Assembly (NCBI GenBank): GCA_016839055.1
Contig: JAEKNX010000003.1
Span: 372,001-436,000, forward strand
Source: Spirochaetales bacterium
GTDB taxonomy: Bacteria > Spirochaetota > Spirochaetia > UBA9216
Reading direction: 5' to 3'
Length of the DNA stretch: 64,000 nt
Shown in pieces: positions 33,458 through 42,382 of the stretch; position 1 is the first letter of the stretch; every line of letters begins with the position of its first letter. The translations under genes were made by a program, and so were the position numbers. The notes beneath the pieces were generated by a model. It saw only the letters and a list, made by a program, of their open reading frames with translations. It searched no databases and was not told the DNA's origin.

Positions 33458-34888
33458 TTATTTTGTCCTGCCGGTAAGGATGTAGGAGTGTTTCTTCTCC
33501 AAAACAATATCTTCCCAGGGTCTGTCCTGTTCCCTCGCCAGGATCTTCTGGACCTTCGGTCCGCAGAATCCACCCTGACAGCGGCCCATACCAGGCCGGC
33601 ACCTCCTTTTAACCCCGTCGAGTGTCCGTGCCCCGACGGGTCTGTGGATGGCATCCAGAATATCCCCCTCAGTAATACTTTCGCACCGGCAGATAATCCG
33701 TCCGTAGAGGGGATTTTCCTTCAGAAGTTTATTCTGATCCTCATCAGACCGCTCAAGAAAAAGTTTCCATTCCACCCGGGGATTGAAAGCCTCCTTCTCC
33801 AATAATTTTAATCCCGAGTTTTCCATTAACCCGATGAGGTACAGGGCTGATGCCGGAGCCGCCGACAAACCGGGAGACTTGATCCCCGCTAAATCAAAAA
33901 AGCCCTTCGTGCCGGGAGCCTCCCGTATAATAAAGTCTCCGGTATCCGGCCGTGCCCGCATCCCGGCAAAGGTCCGGATGGAGTTGCGGGTTGTTACCGA
34001 GGGGATGAGCTTTCTCACTCCCATCCGTGCCTTGCCCAGCAGCTCCGCCGTAGTCATCAGATCATCAGGATCTTCCAGATCGTCCGACGAGGGACCGAGC
34101 AGGATATTACCGTGGACTGTCGGAGTGATCAGGATGCCCTTCCCCCCCTTGTCGGGACAGGGAAAGATGACCGAATTAACTACTGCTCCTTCGCTCTTAT
34201 CAAGAACGAAATACTGGCCGCGTCTGGGCAGTATCCGAAAATCCGGGGCAGCGACCATATTGTGAACGACATCGGCATAAACACCGGCGGCATTAACCAC
34301 GTACCGGGCCTCGACATCCTGCTCAGCCTCTCCGGTTATCCTGAAAATACCATCCTCTTTTGTAATCCCCGTTACTGTATAATTAAGCTTCAATTCACAG
34401 CCATTGACTACCGCGTTTTCGATCAATGAAATTGTCAGCAGCATCGGATCAATTATCCCTGCGGTCTCCGCCAGCAGGGCTCCCTCTGCATCGGGGCTTA
34501 TATTGGGCTCACGAACACGAAGTTCTTCCCGGCTGAGGATTTTCATTTTCTCAATTCCGATATTCAGCCCGCGTTGGTAGAGAGCTTCTATATGAGCCGT
34601 CTGCTGCTCATCATAGGCCACCACCAGCGAACCAATCCGTTTAAAAGGGACATCCAGCTCTTCGCAGATTCGGTCGAACATAGGGTTCCCTTCGGCATTC
34701 AGCCTTGCCATCAGGCTGTGTTCCTCCGGATCGTAACCTGCATGGATAATAGCAGAATTAGCCTTGGTCGTACCGCAGCTGACATCGGTCTCCTTCTCTA
34801 AGACGATCACCTTCAGATTATAGCGGGACAACTCTCTGGCAACAGTTCCTCCGGAAACACCTGCGCCGATAATGACTACGTCATACAT
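33458..34888 (-). CDS. GlpA-like FAD dehydrogenase with C-terminal [2Fe-2S] domain
   Basis: The 476-residue protein starts YDVVIIGAGVSGGTVAREL, the FAD loop of the DAO/GlpA family, with the family ECETDVS-like and KANSAIIHAGYDPEE segment (substrate loop) near residue 50, VVNAAGVYAD near 220 and FAGMRARPDTGDFII near 320. From about 395 a BFD-like domain follows: IICRCESITEGDI and RRCRPGMGRCQGGFC provide the four cysteines of a [2Fe-2S] site. It is the first gene of the three-gene operon; CAGGAGT lies at good distance from the ATG. GlpA of E. coli has the same order of domains. Electron transfer would pass to the GlpB-like flavoprotein and on to quinone or NAD. Confidence 0.88.
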   Translation of the reverse strand: MYDVVIIGAGVSGGTVARELSRYNLKVIVLEKETDVSCGTTKANSAIIHAGYDPEEHSLMARLNAEGNPMFDRICEELDVPFKRIGSLVVAYDEQQTAHIEALYQRGLNIGIEKMKILSREELRVREPNISPDAEGALLAETAGIIDPMLLTISLIENAVVNGCELKLNYTVTGITKEDGIFRITGEAEQDVEARYVVNAAGVYADVVHNMVAAPDFRILPRRGQYFVLDKSEGAVVNSVIFPCPDKGGKGILITPTVHGNILLGPSSDDLEDPDDLMTTAELLGKARMGVRKLIPSVTTRNSIRTFAGMRARPDTGDFIIREAPGTKGFFDLAGIKSPGLSAAPASALYLIGLMENSGLKLLEKEAFNPRVEWKLFLERSDEDQNKLLKENPLYGRIICRCESITEGDILDAIHRPVGARTLDGVKRRCRPGMGRCQGGFCGPKVQKILAREQDRPWEDIVLEKKHSYILTGRTK

Positions 34889-34993
34889 GACATACTCCTG
34901 GTTCCGAAATAAACGCAAGCACCGACGGCATAAATAGCCCGCACTTGTTTCTGATTATTAGTAATTATATAAGCCGGTTTGTTACGATCTTCC

Positions 34994-35941
34994 TTACCAT
35001 ACAAATTCTCCCGGCAGGAAAACAGACAAATCTGACGTCAGCTGAGTACAGTACTCCAGGACGATTCTGTATCCGGTATCTCTAAAAGTGAACTCAAATG
35101 GAATACTAACCTGGTACAGCCCCCCCTGCAATTCAGCTGAATAGCCAGACCAGACGTTGTCTATCTCACTCCAGAGGATTCCCCGTTCAATGCCGGTCTC
35201 AATCAGCTTCTCAAAATCGGCGATAAGCCGTTTACGAACCTGCATCAGCATAACTTCCGGAGCCTCATCAGGAGTATAACCGCCTGATTCAGCCATAGCC
35301 TCCATAAGAGCCTCAAGTCCCTCAGCATCAGGAAGTACCTCATCAACAAAATAGACAGCATCCTCCATTTTCAGAGCCTCGATGATGTGGAAAGCAATAA
35401 GATCCTGCGCCTGATAACCCTCAAATTCTATACGGGACGACGGCCCGAGTCTCGGCCTGCCGTCTACAAGACTCAAATTGGAAATCCGGATATTTACTTC
35501 GACACTCTCCGCCTCAGATAGAATCGAAATCTCGACAACAGGCGGCTCCCAGTAACTCTTCTGGGCAGTGAAGTCTGTTATTCCAAGATCCTCCAGATGG
35601 ATATCGCTGATGATCTCCATGGCCTCAAGACCTCTCAGAAATGAGGAAGTAAAATTACTCTTCATTCTGGACATGAAAGCCTGTGCCTGCGCCAGAGTAA
35701 GACGGTCCGGATCTCCATCGGCTATCCCCATGCGTTTGTTTTCCTCATCAACCAACAGCTGAAGCTGTGCATCAGAGATAGAGTAAGATGCAATAAACGA
35801 TTCAATGCTGTTCATCCGAAGAGCTGATTCAAAATCACCGACAAGCCTGCCCGACGCCTTTTTAATACCTGCATCCTGGGCAACCCCCGATGCAGCAGCC
35901 AATAAAGACATTGCAACAATTGAAAAAATCAACTTCTTCAT
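34994..35941 (-). CDS. Exported protein of unknown function, paralogue A
   Basis: From the ATG at 35941 this is 315 residues with a signal peptide (KKLIFSIVAMSLLAAASGVAQ, cleavage after AQ). The mature part is acidic and helical in the first half and strand-rich at the end, closing with YCTQLTSDLSVFLPGEFVW. No known domain. A second copy at 45159-46106 is about 86% identical with no gaps. The longest unchanged block (RIEFEGYQAQDLIAFHIIEA to the end) marks the conserved core, while residues 95-150 vary most. It may be a periplasmic or outer-membrane-associated protein. It lies downstream of the GlpA-like gene's start, on the same strand, as its own unit. Confidence 0.8.
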   Translation of the reverse strand: MKKLIFSIVAMSLLAAASGVAQDAGIKKASGRLVGDFESALRMNSIESFIASYSISDAQLQLLVDEENKRMGIADGDPDRLTLAQAQAFMSRMKSNFTSSFLRGLEAMEIISDIHLEDLGITDFTAQKSYWEPPVVEISILSEAESVEVNIRISNLSLVDGRPRLGPSSRIEFEGYQAQDLIAFHIIEALKMEDAVYFVDEVLPDAEGLEALMEAMAESGGYTPDEAPEVMLMQVRKRLIADFEKLIETGIERGILWSEIDNVWSGYSAELQGGLYQVSIPFEFTFRDTGYRIVLEYCTQLTSDLSVFLPGEFVW

Positions 35942-36219
35942 AGAAAGAATTATAATAAACACAGACCCCAAAGTAAAATTCCGGGAAAACATTAACAGGT
36001 TTTCTCAAATAAAAACCCGAGACAGAAAACATTAATTCATGATAATGCCCGACATCTGGCTTTTTTCAACCTCGTGGTGCAGGTTCTTTTCTATCGGACT
36101 CTTTAATGGCGAAGTTGAATATCGTTATCCATCACACCACAATGACTAAAATTATCCAGACATTCAGGAAGGAGGGAAAAAATCAGCCGGCTGGAAGACG
36201 CTGAAGAAGATCTTAATCT

Positions 36220-36445
36220 ACGATTATGCTCCCATTTTACTTCTATTGATTACATTAGTATGAAATTATCGGGTGTGAATATTTACACTTCAGCACCAAA
36301 TATGAATGCCTATACCGAAAGAGTCATTAGTACGATCAGACGTGTCGCTTTGAATCATTTCCTTCTGTTTTCAGAGAAACAGGTTTGAAAGATAATTCTA
36401 GAATATGTTGATTATTAAAATCATCCGGAATCACATCGGGGTTCC
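36220..36445 (+). pseudogene. Integrase-core transposase remnant
   Basis: Plus-strand translation reads SHFTSIDYISMK, then SAPNMNAYTERVISTIRRVA and LNHFLLFSEKQV, an in-frame stop, KIILEYVDY, a stop, and NHPESHRG. This is the last part of a DDE (rve) transposase: the conserved (A/S)PNxNAxxER glutamate and the YVxYYNxxRxHxG ending. It has at least two stop codons and no front half. The gap 35942-36460 holds only this relic; no terminal repeats are visible. Confidence 0.75.
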
Positions 36446-36460
36446 ATCCCGATGTGAAAA

Positions 36461-37228
36461 TCAGAATCCATTTTCCATTAACCATTTAATAAGAATTTCT
36501 TCTCTTTCCATAATATCATCGCGTAGAGAATCAAATTTACCCATTTTCTTTTCCGCGACAATATTCCCATCTACCATAAACAGGATTCTTTCGGTTTTTG
36601 CCGCTACCTTTACATCATGGGTAACAAGCATAATAGTGGTTCCTTTTTTATTAATCTCCGCAAGAATGGAAAGAATCTCTGACGCTGATTTGGAATCCAA
36701 AGCTCCGGTGGGTTCGTCACCAAACAGAATATCCGGATCATTTATCAAGGCCCGGCAGATACCGGCCCGTTGCAGCTGCCCGCCCGAAGCCTGGGTAATA
36801 TTGTTATCCGCTAGTTTTTCGATTCCGGTCATTTCCAGCAGTTTTTTCGCCTTCTGATGTACCGCCTTTTTATCCGCATCCTTTGATACGAGCGCGGGAA
36901 ACATAACATTGTCAATCAGGGACAGATTCTTTAACAGATTTATATCCTGAAAGATGAATCCCATGCTGCTTAACCGGATTTTCGCCAGTTCTTCCTCTTT
37001 CATCCCACTGATTTCAAGACCCTTGAATTTCACACTACCGGAGGTCATTCTGTCCATACCGCTTCCATTGTAGAGCAGGGTCGACTTCCCGCTGCCCGAC
37101 GGTCCCATGACCGATACGAATTCACCCTTTTCTATCATTAAATCTACATCCTTCAGGATATGAAGCTCATTATTTTTTCCCAGTTCCACTTTCTTATTCA
37201 GACTTCTTGTTTCCAGTATGGTATTCAT
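36461..37228 (-). CDS. ABC transporter ATPase, MacB/LolD type
   Basis: This 255-residue ATPase has Walker A GPSGSGKST near residue 42, a Q-loop FIFQDINLL, the signature ASGGQLQRAGICRAL near 150 (Ala in place of the usual Leu), Walker B DILFGDEPTGALD and the H-loop VTHDVKVA. The spacing and EPTGALD are of the MacB/LolD/FtsE group, whose partners are FtsX-type permeases, and the gene before it encodes one. Such exporters move lipoproteins, peptides or antibiotics, or act mechanically. GGAGG precedes the ATG. Likely a transcript with the permease and with the TetR-type regulator. Confidence 0.92.
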   Translation of the reverse strand: MNTILETRSLNKKVELGKNNELHILKDVDLMIEKGEFVSVMGPSGSGKSTLLYNGSGMDRMTSGSVKFKGLEISGMKEEELAKIRLSSMGFIFQDINLLKNLSLIDNVMFPALVSKDADKKAVHQKAKKLLEMTGIEKLADNNITQASGGQLQRAGICRALINDPDILFGDEPTGALDSKSASEILSILAEINKKGTTIMLVTHDVKVAAKTERILFMVDGNIVAEKKMGKFDSLRDDIMEREEILIKWLMENGF

Positions 37229-37308
37229 ATTAATTCCTCCGCTATCTAATATTTCAAATCAGCATCTGTATCTGCAGAATCACCAAAGTGCCCTGCTCTG
37301 CCTAATTT

Positions 37309-39663
37309 CTAACTTCTTAAAACCACCGATAAATCCTCTTCTACGGCAACCTTACAGCTTAATGAAATGGTAATTCCTACGACGGCAATGAGCGCCAGGG
37401 GACAGAGCAGCCATGTCTGCCAGGCGATATTTACAAACTGGATCCTGGCAGCGCCCATGGAAGACATGGCCGCACTTACCATAATCTCGCCCAGGAAATC
37501 CGAAGCAACCACCCCAAGGATGATGCCAAGAACCAGAACAGAGAGAGTTCCTGCCGTGTATTGGTTTTTAATATTTTGGGTGGTCAGTCCCATGCTCCTC
37601 ATGATGGCTATCTGGGACCCATCCTTTGACAATAACATTTTGAGAAATAGCGAGGTTATCAGTACAACAATGATTAAGGCAATCGCAATTCCGCCAATTG
37701 CAATTACGCCCAACTGGTCAATCATATTTCCCAGGGTCTGCTGGGTGTATTCTTTGATGTCATTTACCTGTGCAGAATGATAGGCATTCTGAAAGTACTC
37801 CATTTTATTTCTGATATCTACTCCCGGAGTTGTATTGATATTCACGATATACCAGAGAACAGACTCTTCATTCAAACCAAGGGAGGCATCCGCCTTGGCG
37901 GTTTTTCCACCGTTTGTAATATCCTGGTAGATACCGCAGACCTTAAAGGTCTTATCTATCCCGCTGGCTCTTACAACCACATCATCTCCCACTTTTTTGT
38001 TTAATCCATCTGTCGATGCATTGGCAAAGGAGATTGAGATCTCCCTTGCCCTCTCCGGGGCTCGCCCTTCCAGATACTCTAATGGGAATACGGAAAAATC
38101 TCCGGTTTCAATCAGGATATAATCCCATGAACCCTCAGCGTTCTTTACCTGGTAGGAACAGGTAATATAAGCCGCATACTTTTCAATATCCGGATCATTT
38201 TCCAGGTCTTCCTGAAGCCTTGCGAAATCTGCTGTTATCGTATCTGTCTTTCGCAGATCGATTCTCATGTCACACTTACCTATTCCCATATAGGTGGAAA
38301 ACTCAGGAGAGTTCATGGTGTTATAGATATTCAGAGGAAGGATGACAATAAAAGTACAAGCTATAAAAATAAATATCAGCAATCTGTACAATTTGAAACG
38401 CTTCCATACATCCCGGAGCCCCATGTAGATATTGATAGTGAATAATCTGTTTGAGAGGAGGGGGAAACTGTATTTCCGTTTTTTTCCCCGCTCCATGATA
38501 TCTGAACGTAATGCCTCCACGGCAGAAATTTTGTCGACTTTTCTCAGGACCTTCTGGCAGTAAAGAACAATCATGAGATAAACCACTACGGGAGCGATGA
38601 GGGACAGGACATACTTCAGGTTTCCCGAAAGCTCTGAAGATATATACAATCTCATATTCCCGTTGAACAGGTTTACCACTATAAAGGAAAGCAGATAGCC
38701 AATTATTCCGGCTGCCGCGGACATTATCCTGTATTTGTTCAGATAAACCTTTTTGATATCCTTTCTGGATATTCCCATAGCTTTCATGACACCAATCTCC
38801 TTTAAATCTTCATCAATGGTTGCAAGAAAGGTAAGCTGAATACAGAGCGACGCGATTATCACCAGCAGAAAACTTATTAGTATGATTATCATTGCAATAG
38901 CCGCATCGGAGAGGGCATTAAACAGAAGAAAAAGTTCCCCTCCTACGGTAGGCCCATTAGCCGGAAGTCCTGCGTCGATATAGGCAGTCTGGACTACCTG
39001 GGAATCCCCGTTCTCCTTCAGCCGGAATTCGATAAGATATTCCAGTTCCCCTGTCTGCTTTTCAATCATTTCATCATAGTCGGACTGATTGACCACAAAC
39101 CGTTTCGATGAAGTAAGGGGGGCATTCATCTCATAGTCCCGTGCATATTCTGAGATGATGAACTCTTTCCGGTACCCCTTACTGTCCAGGGTAATCGTAT
39201 CACCTAATTTCAGGTTATAAACTTCCATGAAATAGATGGGCACAGCAAGCTCGCCTTTCCTGATATCCAATTTTTCATTATTCAAATCCAGAATAAAATC
39301 AAATTTCCTGTTCTGCACAACAAAAGAAATATCCTGGACAGTTCCAACCATGGTTTGATTATTGCCGAAATGGATATCCCGGCCGTCAATACTCAGAAGC
39401 ACCATGGTTTCCTGAAGGGCGATGTGTTCACTCTGATCCTGTGTGAATTTATCAATCCCGCTCTGGTCAAATTTGCCGGCATGCATCTGGGCAATATCAG
39501 CAGGGACCGCATGGGCTTTCAGTTCCGACATGGACTGGATCAGATTGGAAATGATATTTGTCGCGCTGGCTCCCAGAATCACAGCCATGGTTATAAAGAC
39601 AAATACCGCGGCAGTTACAATCTTCTTTCTTTTAAAGTCATTTTTGATAATTTTAAAAATCAT
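37309..39663 (-). CDS. ABC transporter permease, FtsX-like
   Basis: From the ATG at 39663 (GGAAG upstream) this is 784 residues: one helix near residue 20 (AAVFVFITMAVILGASATNII), a large extracytoplasmic region, three helices near 250-380 with the FtsX pattern LATIDEDLKEIGVMKAMGISRKDI, a second unit beginning at about 410 with one helix, a second external region, and three helices at the end with IAIMRSMGLTTQNIK. The duplication of the FtsX unit is typical of permeases in the BceB/YtrF-like class, which work with a MacB-like ATPase. The frame runs upstream over the TetR gene but that is not coding. Possible roles are export or sensing of a membrane-active compound. Confidence 0.88.
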   Translation of the reverse strand: MIFKIIKNDFKRKKIVTAAVFVFITMAVILGASATNIISNLIQSMSELKAHAVPADIAQMHAGKFDQSGIDKFTQDQSEHIALQETMVLLSIDGRDIHFGNNQTMVGTVQDISFVVQNRKFDFILDLNNEKLDIRKGELAVPIYFMEVYNLKLGDTITLDSKGYRKEFIISEYARDYEMNAPLTSSKRFVVNQSDYDEMIEKQTGELEYLIEFRLKENGDSQVVQTAYIDAGLPANGPTVGGELFLLFNALSDAAIAMIIILISFLLVIIASLCIQLTFLATIDEDLKEIGVMKAMGISRKDIKKVYLNKYRIMSAAAGIIGYLLSFIVVNLFNGNMRLYISSELSGNLKYVLSLIAPVVVYLMIVLYCQKVLRKVDKISAVEALRSDIMERGKKRKYSFPLLSNRLFTINIYMGLRDVWKRFKLYRLLIFIFIACTFIVILPLNIYNTMNSPEFSTYMGIGKCDMRIDLRKTDTITADFARLQEDLENDPDIEKYAAYITCSYQVKNAEGSWDYILIETGDFSVFPLEYLEGRAPERAREISISFANASTDGLNKKVGDDVVVRASGIDKTFKVCGIYQDITNGGKTAKADASLGLNEESVLWYIVNINTTPGVDIRNKMEYFQNAYHSAQVNDIKEYTQQTLGNMIDQLGVIAIGGIAIALIIVVLITSLFLKMLLSKDGSQIAIMRSMGLTTQNIKNQYTAGTLSVLVLGIILGVVASDFLGEIMVSAAMSSMGAARIQFVNIAWQTWLLCPLALIAVVGITISLSCKVAVEEDLSVVLRS

Positions 39664-39694
39664 GTATTCTTCCTTTTCCAAGGGTTTTGCCCCT

Positions 39695-40321
39695 TTATAG
39701 CTCTGATAAAAATTGAAATGATCCTGGTTGAGCTCCCAGCTGTGCCTCAACCAGGGAAGGAAAGGCGGATATCCGGCGGGAAAGCTGCTCCCCACTCCAT
39801 GGGTAGAACCCTGTATCGGTAAGAAACTGGAGTCCGGCCAGGATGAACTCTGAACATTCCAGGGGATTAGCAACTTTAAATATACCTTCTTCACAACCTT
39901 CCTGAACAACCCTGGCATAAAGCGGAGCCAGCTCATTCAGGTAATAAGCCAGTTGCCGCGTATGGAGAATGGTATTTCCCGAAGTATGGAGGTGCTCCAG
40001 AATTTCTTCATTTCCATCGGCAATATTTCCTGAGGTTAGAAGAGTTTTCAGCTTTTCCAGGGCATTCATTTTTTTATACCCGGGCCGGGATATCAATTCC
40101 TGTTTTTTATGGAGATCTTCCTGAACCAGGTCCTGAACTACCGCCTCCAGAAGTTCCTCTTTTGAAGAAAAGTAATGGTAGATGGTTCCCTTGGCAATAT
40201 TCAGGATTTTCATGATTTCACTCATGGTGGTCTTTTCATATTCCCTGGTCTGAAATAATGTTTTTGCCGCCTGGATTATCTCTCTTCGACGTTCATCAGG
40301 GTTTTTCACGATTCTTGTCAT
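39695..40321 (-). CDS. TetR-family regulator of the ABC exporter
   Basis: The 208-residue protein has the TetR DNA-binding domain: RREIIQAAKTLFQTREYEKTTMSEIMKI and then NIAKGTIYHYFSSKEELLEAV (residues 10-60). The ligand-binding part is helical with HTSGNTILHTRQLAYYLNELAPLY and is of the type seen with ABC exporters. The gene lies 31 bases ahead of the permease gene on the same strand, so it is the first gene of the operon it probably controls. A perfect dyad lies 31 bases upstream of its start. Confidence 0.92.
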   Translation of the reverse strand: MTRIVKNPDERRREIIQAAKTLFQTREYEKTTMSEIMKILNIAKGTIYHYFSSKEELLEAVVQDLVQEDLHKKQELISRPGYKKMNALEKLKTLLTSGNIADGNEEILEHLHTSGNTILHTRQLAYYLNELAPLYARVVQEGCEEGIFKVANPLECSEFILAGLQFLTDTGFYPWSGEQLSRRISAFPSLVEAQLGAQPGSFQFLSEL

Positions 40322-40351
40322 ATATCTGTCCTTTAATCAGGGGAAATATAT

Positions 40352-40378
40352 ATCATTGACCGTCCGTCGGTCAATGAT
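40352..40378. promoter_or_regulatory. TetR operator: perfect 11-bp inverted repeat
   Basis: ATCATTGACCG (40352-40362) and CGGTCAATGAT (40368-40378) are exact inverted repeats around TCCGT. The GACCG..CGGTC centre is typical of TetR operators. It lies just upstream of the TetR gene, and would give autoregulation of TetR, permease and ATPase together. Confidence 0.8.
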
Positions 40379-40609
40379 CATGACTTTAATAGTACAGTTT
40401 TTTTAATAAAACCATGAAATACTGAGGGGAACTGTATGATGAGCCCTGCTGTCAAGATATATTTTGAAAAAGTTTAAGGGAACCTAAACATAAAGAAAAT
40501 AACAAAGACATTGTTTTCTCAGAGATTGTAATATAGAATATCGTAATTTGATAATAAAAATCCTTTTATAATAATTTTAAATCAGTTAAAAATGGAGAAT
40601 GAGGAAAAA

Positions 40610-42289
40610 ATGAAATTAAAAAATACAGTGTTCTTTTATTTTTTGATATTTATTATCTTTACAGCCTGTAATATTCCTATTGATCTGCCTGAAGAAGACC
40701 TCGTGGATCTGCCGGAGGGAACCCCCGTTGATCTACCTGAGGGAGAAGCCCTCGTGGAATATAGTACAGATGCTAACCTCATTTCACTAGTAACGGATAA
40801 AGGGATTTTAAATCCTGTATTTTCTCCTGAAACTAATCACTACAGAATAGAATTGATGAATGCAGAAACCATAAATGTGACAGGAATCACATCGGATATC
40901 ATGGCAAAAATAACCTACACTCCGGATCAAGCATGCCCTTTGAATCTTGGTGAAAATCTAATAACTTTAACAGTCACAGCAGAAAACAGTTTGACCAACA
41001 GCTATGAGATTCTTGTAAATCAGTCAAAAGGGTGGAATTCCTTCCTGGGCGGGACTGGAAGCGACAACAGAAGTTATGCAGCTGTCGACTTATCCGGGAA
41101 TATTTATATCGAAGGAACCAGTACGGCCAGTTGGGGTTCCCCGCTTGGTGGATACAGCGGAAACGGAGATATCTTCATTGCCAAGATCAGCCGCACCGGA
41201 GTTCTCTTATGGAGCACCTTCATCGGCGGCTCCGGCACAGATACCGCCTCCGGTATATCCACCGATTCATCCGGGAATGTCTATATTACCGGAACCAGCA
41301 GTGCCTCCTGGTCAGCTCCTGTAATTCCCTATAGCGGAGGAAAAGATGCCTTTGCCGCAAAACTCGATAGTGACGGAGCTCTTTTATGGAGCACCTTCCT
41401 CGGCAGCTCATCAGGTACAGATACCGCTTCCGGGATATCCGCCGATCCATCAGGGAATGTCTATATTTCCGGAACCAGCAACTACTCCTGGTCAGCGCCC
41501 CTTTATGCTCATACCGGGGCAGGAAATGATGATGCCTTTGCCGTAAAACTCGATAGTGACGGAGCTCGTATATGGAGCACCTTCCTCGGCAGCTCAGGTA
41601 CTGATACTGCTTCCGGCATATCCGCAGGTCCGTCAGGAAATGTCTATCTTACCGGAACCAGCAGTGCCTCCTGGTCTTCTCCTGTCAGTTCTTATGCCGG
41701 AGGAAATGATGCCTTTGCCGCAAAACTCGATAGTGACGGAGCTCTTTTATGGAGCACCTTCCTCGGCAGCTCAGGTACCGATACCGCTTCCGGCATATCC
41801 GCAGGTCCGTCAGGAAATGTCTATATTGCCGGAACCAGCAGTGCCTCCTGGTCTTCTCCTGTCAGTGCTTATGCCGGAGGAAATGATGCCTTTGCCGCAA
41901 AACTCGATAGTAACGGAGCTCTTTTATGGAGCACCTTCCTCGGCGGCTCCGGCACAGATACTGCTTCCGGGATATCCGCAGATCCGTCCGGGAATGTCTA
42001 TATTGCCGGAACCAGCAGCGCGTCCTGGTTAACTCCTGTCCGTGCCTATAGCGGGGGAAATGATGCTTTTGCAGTCAAGCTCGAGAGTAATGGAAATCGC
42101 ATCTGGAATACCTTCCATGGCGGGAGTTTAGCAGACACCGGTTCAGCTGTTATTATTGATTCAGATAATAGTATAGTTTTGACTGGAGACAGTAGCGGCA
42201 CATGGGGTGTTCCTATAAGTAACTATTCAGGGAACACAGATGTTTTTATATCCAGGATAGACAGCAGCGGCAGATTTACTGATGAATAA
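40610..42289 (+). CDS. Lipoprotein with SBBP beta-propeller repeats
   Basis: A lipoprotein signal (FFYFLIFIIFTAC, lipobox FTAC) is followed by a short proline/glutamate repeat (DLPEGTPVDLPEG), a cadherin-like domain (about residues 55-140) and seven SBBP-type repeats of about 59 residues. A unit reads WSTFLGSSGTDTASGIS, GPSGNVYIAGTSSASW, SPVSAYAGGNDAFAAKL; the bounds are about 41029-42280. Adjacent units 4 and 5 are almost identical in DNA, so they arose by recent tandem duplication. Such repeats form a surface-exposed beta-propeller. I start at the ATG at 40610, with GAGGAAAAA close in front; six codons upstream another ATG is possible. Partner unknown. Confidence 0.85.
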   Translation: MKLKNTVFFYFLIFIIFTACNIPIDLPEEDLVDLPEGTPVDLPEGEALVEYSTDANLISLVTDKGILNPVFSPETNHYRIELMNAETINVTGITSDIMAKITYTPDQACPLNLGENLITLTVTAENSLTNSYEILVNQSKGWNSFLGGTGSDNRSYAAVDLSGNIYIEGTSTASWGSPLGGYSGNGDIFIAKISRTGVLLWSTFIGGSGTDTASGISTDSSGNVYITGTSSASWSAPVIPYSGGKDAFAAKLDSDGALLWSTFLGSSSGTDTASGISADPSGNVYISGTSNYSWSAPLYAHTGAGNDDAFAVKLDSDGARIWSTFLGSSGTDTASGISAGPSGNVYLTGTSSASWSSPVSSYAGGNDAFAAKLDSDGALLWSTFLGSSGTDTASGISAGPSGNVYIAGTSSASWSSPVSAYAGGNDAFAAKLDSNGALLWSTFLGGSGTDTASGISADPSGNVYIAGTSSASWLTPVRAYSGGNDAFAVKLESNGNRIWNTFHGGSLADTGSAVIIDSDNSIVLTGDSSGTWGVPISNYSGNTDVFISRIDSSGRFTDE

Positions 42290-42382
42290 CCAGGTTATTT
42301 GACACTGATACTTCTTTCTACCTGTACCCGAAATGACAAATAATATTTTAAGAAAATGAAACTACCTAATAATTCCCCTTTC

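Noticed and set aside
41070-42040. Long open frames in other frames of the SBBP array, rich in Pro and Ser
   Set aside because: They repeat with the array because the DNA units repeat; they have no start signals and the lipoprotein frame explains the region.
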